This document shows positions 43,490 through 49,224 of a stretch of DNA of 49,224 nucleotides, in pieces. How positions within the stretch are numbered: the first letter of the stretch is position 1; each line of letters starts with the position of its first letter. A program made the translations under genes and the position numbers. Origin of the DNA: Oscillospiraceae bacterium (GTDB taxonomy: Bacteria; Bacillota_A; Clostridia; Oscillospirales; Oscillospiraceae). The notes below the pieces were generated by a model. That model worked only from the letters and a program-made list of their open reading frames with translations. It was not told where the DNA came from and made no database searches. The stretch spans positions 1 to 49,224 of the forward strand of contig JAFXAV010000057.1 in assembly GCA_017516785.1 (NCBI GenBank). The letters run 5' to 3'.

Positions 43490-43728
43490 AAAACTACGCG
43501 GTACCACTCTGCTTCGAATCGGCCTTCCGGCCGAGACCTCATTAGGCTAAAAAGTCTTAGCGATGTAACGGTCGCGCCCGTTGTGCCTACTTGGTTTCAA
43601 CACACTGCTTGCAGAATGAACTTCACCCGGGATTCACTGCTGCCTTGCACCAACCGGCAGTTCTCTGAAGCTCCTCATCAGGCTACTCTTTCTGCTCAAA
43701 CGCATTTCATTTATCAAATTATGGAGTT

Positions 43729-43757
43729 ATGGTATCAAATTATTGATACCTTGTCAA
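43729..43757 (-). promoter_or_regulatory. T-box operon promoter with operator-like palindrome
   Basis: On the minus strand: TTGACA, 17 bases, TACCAT. GGTATCAA-4-TTGATACC (43731-43750) fills the spacer, a good place for a repressor. Confidence 0.75.
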
Positions 43758-43865
43758 GCATTTTCGGCCCTCTTGCGATAAAAAATAAGTATACATTTCG
43801 CACACCTGAATGTTGATTCGCGCATAAAGATTTATTATAATATTTCAAAGCAGGGAGGGGACAAA

Positions 43866-44534
43866 ATGAGCCGTTCAGATGATAAAATCAAACGTCAGAT
43901 CGTCACCGGAACTGTTGGAAGCTTCGCCATGCTCTGGTTTTGGCGGCTGCTTGGAAGGCATCTTGCCCCCCTTCTCCCCGCTTCAGCCGCCGGAATTGTG
44001 AACTGCGCCATGCTGCTTTCTTTGGGACTGATACCCCTGTTGATCATGCTGCAGGCCAATGACAGCTTCGCAGGATTCGGCCTTACCTTTTCTCACCTTC
44101 CGAAGCAGATTCTCATCGGCATCCTGATTGGACTTGCTATGGCTTCTGTACTGACCCTGCTGCCTATGAGCCTGGGTCTGGAAAAGCTGGTATACACTGG
44201 TGAAACCTATTCCACGTCCCAGGAAGCCATTAGGAAACTTTTTTATTTCATCTTCTGTGTCGGACTGGTGGAAGAATTTATCTTCCGGGGATTTTTGTAT
44301 CACAAGCTGAAGGAAATCTGCCTGTCTGATGCTGCTCCAACTCTTATTTCTTCCCTGATCTTCGGACTCTTTCATCTCACGGGATTCAATCTCAGTCAGG
44401 TGATCATGACCGCCCTCATCGGCGCTTTCTTCTGCCTGTGCCGGGAAAAAATCCCGCGATGCACCATTCTTTCCCTAGCCATCGCCCACGGAATTCATGA
44501 CTGGATGATCCGGGTCCTAGCCGGTATATTTTAA
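43866..44534 (+). CDS. CPBP family intramembrane metalloprotease
   Basis: 222 aa, about 6-7 TM helices. The Abi/CPBP motifs are present: EEFIFRGFLY (EExxxR), SLIFGLFHLTGFN (FxxxH) and LAIAHGIHDW (HxxxH/D). The family includes CAAX-type prenyl proteases and bacteriocin self-immunity proteins; the substrate here is unknown. Good GGAGGGG precedes the ATG at 43866. It is a single gene. Confidence 0.93.
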   Translation: MSRSDDKIKRQIVTGTVGSFAMLWFWRLLGRHLAPLLPASAAGIVNCAMLLSLGLIPLLIMLQANDSFAGFGLTFSHLPKQILIGILIGLAMASVLTLLPMSLGLEKLVYTGETYSTSQEAIRKLFYFIFCVGLVEEFIFRGFLYHKLKEICLSDAAPTLISSLIFGLFHLTGFNLSQVIMTALIGAFFCLCREKIPRCTILSLAIAHGIHDWMIRVLAGIF

Positions 44535-44567
44535 AAGCAGGAAATGCAACGCATCTCCTGCTTTTTC
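44535..44567. terminator. Bidirectional terminator between CPBP and M42 genes
   Basis: AAAGCAGGAAATGC pairs with GCATCTCCTGCTTT (one internal mismatch) around AAC; A and T tracts on both sides. Confidence 0.85.
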
Positions 44568-44571
44568 ATAT

Positions 44572-45615
44572 TTACTTCAAATCCAGAACATAGGCAAGAA
44601 GCAGATTGGCAGTGTTCTCAAGACCTGTCAGATGAGTCCGCTCCATGCCGTGGCTGCAATAGACTGCCATACCGAAAGCAGCAGAACGCAGGTTGTTGCC
44701 CGCTCTGACTGCTGCATTGCCATCGGTGCCGTAGCGGTAGAAAATATCCACCGCATAGTCGCAGCCAGCCTTTTCCGCATAATTCACCAGCCGGGTTGTC
44801 AGATCATAATCATAGGGCGCAGCCTTATCCTTGGCGCAGATGCTGACCTTATACTCGCTGCCTTCATAGTCAGGACCAATCAGTCCAATGTCCACTGCAA
44901 CGTACTCAAAAACTTCTTCAGGGACGTAAGTACCGCCGAAACCGATTTCTTCTGTATAGGGGAATGCAATCAAAGTACGATACTTGGGTTTCAGGCCCTG
45001 TTCACTCATGTACTTGAGGCTGGCAAAGCAGCAGGCAATGGCAGCTTTATCATCAATGAAGCGGGATTTCAGATAACCATTCTCCGTCAGCTGGCAGCGG
45101 GGATCCACAGACACAAAATCGCCGTTGCGGATGCCCAGAGCATAGACATCTTCCTTGGAGGAAATCTTCTGATCCAGAATGATCATCATGGTATTTTCAT
45201 TCCGTTCCAGGGTTCTGGCATCGTCAAAAACATGGACAGAATGGGACTGACAGGCAAACAAACCGGTATAGGATCTTCCGTCACGTGTATGAACCGTGAC
45301 AGTCTCACCCTCCAGGCTCACATAATTCACGCCGCCCAGCTGGCGAACACGGATCATGCCATCCTTATCTACCTTCCGGACAACCATACCAATGGTATCG
45401 GAATGTGCGCCGACCATGACCGTCTTGCTGTTATCCTCACCCTCCAATACAATATAGGGAGTACCGCGTCTGTCATAAGTGACCTGATGGCCAAAAGTAG
45501 CTGCAAGCTCTTCCAGAACAGGATTAAACAGCGGATAATAACCAACAGGGCTCGGGGTATAGACCAGCTTACGGAATGTGTTCATCAAATAATCCATATC
45601 AATCTGATAGTTCAT
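44572..45615 (-). CDS. M42 family metallopeptidase (aminopeptidase)
   Basis: 347 aa, typical for M42 (tetrahedral aminopeptidases). Metal-site motifs are VMVGAHSDTIGMVVR (first His/Asp), RFIDDKAAIACC (bridging Asp), the general-base Glu pair in FPYTEEIGFGG, YVAVDIGLIGPDYEGSEYKV, and a C-terminal YCSHGMERTH. It acts in the cytosol on N-terminal residues of peptides. GGAGGT precedes the start. It is the last core gene before the island to the right. Confidence 0.94.
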   Translation of the reverse strand: MNYQIDMDYLMNTFRKLVYTPSPVGYYPLFNPVLEELAATFGHQVTYDRRGTPYIVLEGEDNSKTVMVGAHSDTIGMVVRKVDKDGMIRVRQLGGVNYVSLEGETVTVHTRDGRSYTGLFACQSHSVHVFDDARTLERNENTMMIILDQKISSKEDVYALGIRNGDFVSVDPRCQLTENGYLKSRFIDDKAAIACCFASLKYMSEQGLKPKYRTLIAFPYTEEIGFGGTYVPEEVFEYVAVDIGLIGPDYEGSEYKVSICAKDKAAPYDYDLTTRLVNYAEKAGCDYAVDIFYRYGTDGNAAVRAGNNLRSAAFGMAVYCSHGMERTHLTGLENTANLLLAYVLDLK

Positions 45616-45680
45616 GGGATTACCTCCGGGATTTAATTACCAAAAGTATAGCACGGAAATCAAATTGATTCAAGCAAAAA

Positions 45681-45712
45681 GAAAAATCCAGAACAACGAC
45701 AGTTGTTCTGGA
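45681..45712 (-). terminator. Terminator, probably of a former tRNA gene
   Basis: TCCAGAACAAC/GTTGTTCTGGA stem with a 4-base loop and TTTTTC on the minus strand. It directly follows the tRNA 3'-end-like sequence at 45718-45738. Confidence 0.8.
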
Positions 45713-45717
45713 TATTA

Positions 45718-45738
45718 TGGCTCCCCTTGTTGGACTCG
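45718..45738 (-). other. tRNA 3'-end fragment (Asn-like), possible att site
   Basis: The minus strand reads CGAGTCCAACAAGGGGAGCC plus A: part of a T-loop, T-stem, acceptor strand, discriminator G and CCA. No tRNA 5' part precedes it. Such a displaced 3' end with its terminator is what remains at the far border of an element inserted in a tRNA gene. Asn is suggested by the discriminator and general look only. Confidence 0.55.
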
Positions 45739-45809
45739 CTCGCCTGCGGGCGAGCCACGGCGGTTGCAACAGTCCACCGGACTGTTGCCAAGAGCCGCCT
45801 TTCGAGTCC
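45732..45809. repeat. Structured palindromic element (three-way junction)
   Basis: An outer stem GGACTCG (45732-45738)/CGAGTCC (45803-45809) encloses two hairpins. The first is GCTCGCC-TGC-(G)GGCGAGC. The second is GGCGG...CCGCC, capped by GCAACAGTCC-ACC-GGACTGTTGC. All stems are perfect. It shares its left edge with the tRNA fragment. The rest of 45616-45961 holds only this, its two flanking terminators and the M42 gene leader. Confidence 0.7.
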
Positions 45810-45811
45810 GA

Positions 45812-45843
45812 AGAAAAAAGAGATCAGTATTCACTGATCTCTT
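45812..45843 (-). terminator. Terminator after membrane nuclease-like gene
   Basis: AGAGATCAGT/ACTGATCTCT stem with 4-base loop and TTTTTTC on the minus strand. Confidence 0.85.
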
Positions 45844-45961
45844 TCATTTGTTTCTAATAACCACTTTAGATATCACTTTTTGGTTACTAAAAAAGACCGC
45901 CACGCTTCAAAATTTTCAAATATTTCGTTCGCAAGTTTCGACAACGCTCAGTATCCACTGT

Positions 45962-47284
45962 TTATTCGTTTTCCAAATCGGTCTTCATCTTTGCTACTTC
46001 CTCATCTGCTATTTCAATTTCAGCAATCTCAAGTAATCCATTCTCAATTGCTTGTTTATATCGACTACGCATTAACGATGGCAACCTTTCTTGATTTCTG
46101 CCTGCATGTCCAACTACCATTTCTAAGCCATTTTTTGAGAATTTTGGCAAAATAATAACCAACTTTGCATTTACCTTATTGGTATTCACATAGCGATTAA
46201 TTTGGGATAACATGTAATAAATTCGCTCATCTATCACCATAGAGGGAAACTTCACCTCTATAAAAATTTCATCCAAAGACCGTTTTATATATGCATCAAA
46301 TATTGCGTTTCGGCTCATAATAGGATCTTTTTCAATAAAGCTTTGCGAGAATTTTACATTTCTCTGCAATTCCTTAGGCGAAATGTTATTCTTGTCTGCG
46401 AATTTTTCCATTGCTTTTTGTGATACAAGTTCTGGCATAATCGCTCTACGTCGTACATTACGGTCGTCATTGGGATCTATTTCTATAATTGTATCAACTT
46501 TATCAAATTCCAAATCGTTATCCGCATTATTGGAGTCATCTTGTATTGCCGGCTCTACCTGAGCTTTACCGTTATTAATCTCAACATTAAATATTTGCTT
46601 ATTCTGAATAATTGACAAAAAATTGGCTCGTAGTTCTTTATTTTCAGAAGATAAAAGCTGGACTTCTTTCTCTTTATCTTTCACTCTTTTAGTAAGGGTA
46701 ACAATGTTACTCAGACTAAATGATTCTACCGAGTCCCACACAAGTAATATGATAATTAAAGAAAACAGATAGATCATACCATTAGAAATCACATACTGAG
46801 GACTTCCTTTGACAAAAGAGATAATTGCAACACCAAGGATAATTGCCGCCAAAATACCTGCAGCAATTTTCGTTGCGGATTTATCCTCTTTTCCCATGGA
46901 TTCTGTTTCTCCAACACTTGCTTTTGGTACTATGCACAAACTAACAAGCACGAGGAATAACGCTATGTATGTTCCATATTCATGCCACAGTTGTAGTCTA
47001 TAGCCCGCAAAAAAAGAACCGCAGCAGACTGAACACGCGCCAATATCAACCCAAAACGAAACTATATTCTGCTTAAAATGCTGCTTTGCTTGGATGACGG
47101 AAATAGTTAATGTCAACAATATTGCAATAGATCCAAGAAATCCGGAAAAAAGTTGTTGCGGTAAGTTTATCTCAGTAAGTGTAGTCGAGTTATTGTCTAA
47201 CAAAACAGAAATAATACGAATCAAAAATAAAACTAATGCAAATATCAGTCCAATAAGAGCACTTTTATTAATTCTATATTTCAT
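45962..47284 (-). CDS. Membrane-anchored putative PD-(D/E)XK nuclease
   Basis: 440 aa and clearly AT-richer than the core genes. Six TM helices occupy the first 195 residues. A helical or coiled-coil segment (about 195-235, TKRVKDKEKEVQLLSSENKE) follows, then an acidic linker. The C-terminal domain (about 285-440) has the pattern FDAYIKRSLDEIFIEVKFPS, which fits a restriction-endonuclease-like core with D330 and E343-x-K345. The start at 47284 has AGGAGAG upstream. The architecture of membrane sensor plus nuclease recalls anti-phage effectors, but the assignment rests on motif appearance. Right neighbours are recombinase remnants and a DUF1016 protein. Confidence 0.6.
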   Translation of the reverse strand: MKYRINKSALIGLIFALVLFLIRIISVLLDNNSTTLTEINLPQQLFSGFLGSIAILLTLTISVIQAKQHFKQNIVSFWVDIGACSVCCGSFFAGYRLQLWHEYGTYIALFLVLVSLCIVPKASVGETESMGKEDKSATKIAAGILAAIILGVAIISFVKGSPQYVISNGMIYLFSLIIILLVWDSVESFSLSNIVTLTKRVKDKEKEVQLLSSENKELRANFLSIIQNKQIFNVEINNGKAQVEPAIQDDSNNADNDLEFDKVDTIIEIDPNDDRNVRRRAIMPELVSQKAMEKFADKNNISPKELQRNVKFSQSFIEKDPIMSRNAIFDAYIKRSLDEIFIEVKFPSMVIDERIYYMLSQINRYVNTNKVNAKLVIILPKFSKNGLEMVVGHAGRNQERLPSLMRSRYKQAIENGLLEIAEIEIADEEVAKMKTDLENE

Positions 47285-47359
47285 TATATCTCTCCTAACC
47301 AACTAGATGATCAGATTTATTTTACAATTACTCAGCTATATTTTCAAGACATAATCAAA

Positions 47360-47446
47360 TTACGGTTCGATGTTTTTGCTCTCATTATTCAGGTAAGCAA
47401 TCAGATTTCTATCAACAATCCTCTGATGTTGATTCTTTTCATCCCT
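47360..47446 (-). pseudogene. Recombinase C-terminal remnant
   Basis: The minus strand encodes KNQHQRIVDRNLIAYLNNES and a few more residues to a stop. The part NQHQRIVDR matches QNHHREIVDR of the recombinase at the right edge of the window. No longer frame exists upstream. It lies in the otherwise empty 47285-47496 interval. Confidence 0.55.
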
Positions 47447-47496
47447 CCTTTATTGATCATGCCCTTATTATATAGGCCTATTTTACCTTGTATTAT

Positions 47497-48114
47497 TTAG
47501 CTACTATCAAGCTTTACATATTTACCAAAAAGCGGGGAACAACGTCGTCTTCTAACATGTTTTATCAGAAATCTCCACCGAATCATCTGAATTTGATATG
47601 CAATACGTTCTGATTGATGCAAAGCCCTAGCATTCACCTCTTTTTCCGATTTATTATCCTTTTCCGCAACACTGCATGCTTCCTTGAAAACTGCAATCAC
47701 AATCTTTTCATGTATATTGTCAGCAATATTGGCAATCAATTCAGTCTTAGACCAGCCAAATTGCTTCGCAGATTTCATATACCATTCCCGCAGTTCTATG
47801 GTCAGATCTGCTTCCATGATCACCACATTCTGAATCCATCCCAGTTTCATCGCACGACACAGCAGAGCAGGATGGTTTTCATAGGTGCGATAAAAGTCCC
47901 GCATTCTACGGAGGCTTCTCGGAGAGAAACCCTGCACATCCGGATATTGCTTGTTCAGGTATTCAAATGCCATAACCGCAGCACCCTTTTCTATTCTCCG
48001 GCACACAGCCTTGCCGATCTCACAATACAGTTCCATCTGTGGAAGCTGCTTAGCCATCAGCTTATCGAGTGTTTCGTACATTTCGCTATAGTCAATATTC
48101 TTTCGGATGTTCAT
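47497..48114 (-). CDS. DUF1016 N-terminal domain protein (YhcG-like), no nuclease domain
   Basis: 205 aa. The DUF1016_N core is unmistakable: GFSPRSLRRMRDFYRTYENH, then LGWIQNVVIMEADLTIELRE and QFGWSKTELIANI. In full YhcG proteins (about 350 aa) a PD-(D/E)XK nuclease follows; here only a 60-residue basic tail remains (HVRRRRC near the end). The start at 48114 has GGAGGG upstream. Proteins with only this domain occur in mobile elements and may act as DNA-binding partners. Confidence 0.85.
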   Translation of the reverse strand: MNIRKNIDYSEMYETLDKLMAKQLPQMELYCEIGKAVCRRIEKGAAVMAFEYLNKQYPDVQGFSPRSLRRMRDFYRTYENHPALLCRAMKLGWIQNVVIMEADLTIELREWYMKSAKQFGWSKTELIANIADNIHEKIVIAVFKEACSVAEKDNKSEKEVNARALHQSERIAYQIQMIRWRFLIKHVRRRRCSPLFGKYVKLDSS

Positions 48115-48153
48115 TGTATTCCCTCCATTCCTTATTTGCTTGCCTTGGTAAAA

Positions 48154-48190
48154 CAAAAGTGCATGACCTTTCCTGGTCATGCACTTTTGA
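48154..48190. terminator. Bidirectional terminator after second SOD gene
   Basis: A perfect 15-bp stem, CAAAAGTGCATGACC/GGTCATGCACTTTTG, 6-base loop. Confidence 0.9.
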
Positions 48191-48201
48191 CTTATCAAGC
48201 C

Positions 48202-48654
48202 TTATGTTTCGCTTTTTTCCTTTTGTATCACACCGCAAGCAATTTTCATTCCCGCGTTCCCGGATGGTTGTGTACGAAAATCATCCGGCGCATTATGTAT
48301 GATTACGGTCCGTCCAATAATCTCCTCAATAGAGAAACGATTAGATAAAACTTTCATATAAGCTTTCCCATCATTAGACAGTAACGGTGGCAGATCTCCT
48401 GCGTGCTGCGGGTGGATATCCTCTCCCGGATTGTAATGGCTTTCTGTATCTGCAAAGCCTTCTCCGGTGCAGCTACCACCCGCATGAATATGGAATCCGA
48501 AGAAACCGCTTTCTGTTTCAGGAAGCCCTTTTACTTCTACTTCAACGATTACGCCATCGATTCCCAGGAAGAATCTGACCGTCCCACTTAGCTGCGGATA
48601 GTCCTTCCCTCCATAAATTCTGACAATTGCTTTTGGGTACATATGATGCTTCAT
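48202..48654 (-). CDS. sodC: Cu/Zn superoxide dismutase-like protein
   Basis: 150 aa, no export signal. All SOD metal ligands are present: H55 and H57 (FHIHAGGSC), H73, H81, H84 and D87 (HPQHAGDLPPLL), H120 (IIHNAPDDF). The disulfide pair C62 and C140 is kept. The start at 48654 is taken because GGGGTGAG lies just before it. The family converts superoxide to O2 and H2O2. It is closely similar to the gene at 40153, but that one has lost the disulfide loop. A cytosolic place is predicted, unusual for SodC, which is commonly exported. Confidence 0.9.
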   Translation of the reverse strand: MKHHMYPKAIVRIYGGKDYPQLSGTVRFFLGIDGVIVEVEVKGLPETESGFFGFHIHAGGSCTGEGFADTESHYNPGEDIHPQHAGDLPPLLSNDGKAYMKVLSNRFSIEEIIGRTVIIHNAPDDFRTQPSGNAGMKIACGVIQKEKSET

Positions 48655-48697
48655 ACGCTCACCCCATCTGTATTCTATGTGACGCAATCAACTTCCG

Positions 48698-48976
48698 TTA
48701 CATATCGTGTGTCCGAATCAGCTCCACACTGCGGACACACAGCACACCCCTGCGTGTCTCCATAAAGAGAATCCACACCTTATCCCCTGTTTCCATGTCT
48801 GCCAGCCCTTCAAAGTTGCGCCAGGGCCATGTGGAAGCCACGATCTTCCTGCCATCCTCAAAAGTCATGTAGGTGATCAGCTGCTTCCCCTTCCCCCACC
48901 GCTTACAGTCAATGACGGCTACGAACTCACCGAGTTCGAGATTGAATTGATTCTGGCTCTCACGGAAATAAGACTG
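48698..48976 (-). pseudogene. Start-less reading frame after recombinase stop
   Basis: About 92 codons are open on the minus strand in the same frame as the recombinase, separated from it only by one TAA. The product reads FNLELGEFVAVIDCKRWGKG, then TYMTFEDGRKIVASTWPWRN, ending VCVRSVELIRTHDM. There is no ATG for about 40 codons. It may be a decayed gene, a recombinase fusion broken by a stop, or an ORF using a rare start. Its family is unknown. Confidence 0.45.
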
Positions 48977-49224
48977 TTATTCATCACTGCCAATAACCTG
49001 TGCAAATAATTGTCTATCAACAATCTCACGATGGTGATTCTGTATCAAAACCCGATCCAACTCTCCGGTGTTGATAATCTGCTTGCCTTCAAACAGGTTA
49101 TCGACAAACGTCTTTTGAAGCATTACATCGCCGACATACTTTTCATTCTTCAATATTTTGTTTAAGGTCTCCCGGCTCCAGCGTTCCTTTCCTGTTGGTG
49201 ATAATATCCCATTTTCATATAACC
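48977..49224 (-). pseudogene. Large serine recombinase, C-terminal part, cut by window edge
   Basis: The minus strand encodes a recombinase-domain (PF07508-like) stretch: RWSRETLNKILKNEKYVGDV, then MLQKTFVDNLFEGKQIINTG and LIQNHHREIVDRQLFAQVIG, followed soon by a stop. Normal members continue for another 150-250 residues with a zinc ribbon and coiled coil, so this copy ends early. The catalytic N-terminus, if present, lies outside the window. The catalytic Ser cannot be checked. Confidence 0.7.

Larger units (their letters stand above)
43352..43722 (-). promoter_or_regulatory. T-box leader, Phe (UUC) specifier, duplicated antiterminator
   Basis: Stem I elements read on the minus strand: GCAGAAAGAGTA at the base, AGAGAACTGCC, the distal loop GGTTGGTGCAA, and the specifier loop GAAG-TTC-A before TTCTGC, which pairs back with GCAGAA. 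The specifier codon is thus TTC, Phe (43618-43620). The T-box sequence GCAGAGTGGTACCGCG occurs twice, at 43497-43512 and 43392-43407, each followed by its own terminator. Only one stem I is present. It regulates the ABC importer by uncharged tRNA. Confidence 0.88.

Noticed and set aside
43352..43512. Two complete tandem T-box riboswitches
   Set aside because: Only one stem I with AGTA, GGTTGG and a specifier loop is present; the 105 bases between the two antiterminators are too short for a second one.
45732..45809. Intact tRNA or integron attC site
   Set aside because: The folded element has three stems but no anticodon arm or tRNA core, and it lacks the attC core sites; only the left edge resembles a tRNA 3' end.

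Overview
The window looks like chromosomal DNA of an endospore-forming, anaerobic gut-type member of the Clostridia, probably Oscillospirales. The grounds are a sporulation gene (spoVAC), LuxS with MTA/SAH nucleosidase, T-box and lysine (L-box) riboswitches, strong AGGAGG ribosome sites, GC-rich codon choice in the core genes, and several large cell-wall and lipoprotein genes. No rRNA, complete tRNA or CRISPR array was seen.

Layout. (1) 1-2000: end of a zinc-ribbon membrane protein, an amidohydrolase and a GNAT acetyltransferase. (2) 2030-7270: an accessory array. A solitary spoVAC (6831-7268) is followed, on the minus strand, by four diverged copies of the spoVAC 3' end. Each marks the border of a cassette carrying unrelated cargo: a DUF4375 protein beside a broken RAYT transposase, a MuF-barnase toxin with barstar, a TrkA-C membrane protein, and an unknown membrane protein. 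This is the most unusual structure in the window. (3) 7330-13150: TraB/GumN lipoprotein, mtnN-luxS, a membrane-anchored exported protein and DUF1653. (4) 13187-24417: a DNA repair and housekeeping block (radC-uvrB, uvrA, pth, mfd) with a histidine-kinase-like protein that lacks the phospho-acceptor His. (5) 24518-33881: envelope genes, namely VanW and then an apparent seven-gene operon: transglutaminase, Asp/Glu-type racemase, adenylating ligase, carrier protein, MBOAT, SGNH protein, lipoprotein. This is a D-alanylation-like (dlt-like) system. (6) 34063-39836: ddl, murC and a NhaC-type transporter preceded by a lysine riboswitch. (7) 40153-43760: a small Cu/Zn-SOD and a three-gene ABC importer of the TrpXYZ type. 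The importer has a T-box whose specifier reads UUC (Phe) and two successive terminators. (8) 43866-45615: CPBP protease and M42 peptidase. (9) 45680-49224: a mobile or defence island. It starts at a tRNA-Asn-like 3' end and a highly structured palindromic element. It carries a membrane-anchored putative PD-(D/E)XK nuclease, a DUF1016 N-domain protein, a second SOD and large-serine-recombinase remnants.

The core theme is peptidoglycan and wall-polymer modification plus nucleotide excision repair. The two accessory blocks, 2-7 kb and 45.7-49.2 kb, hold the novel candidates.
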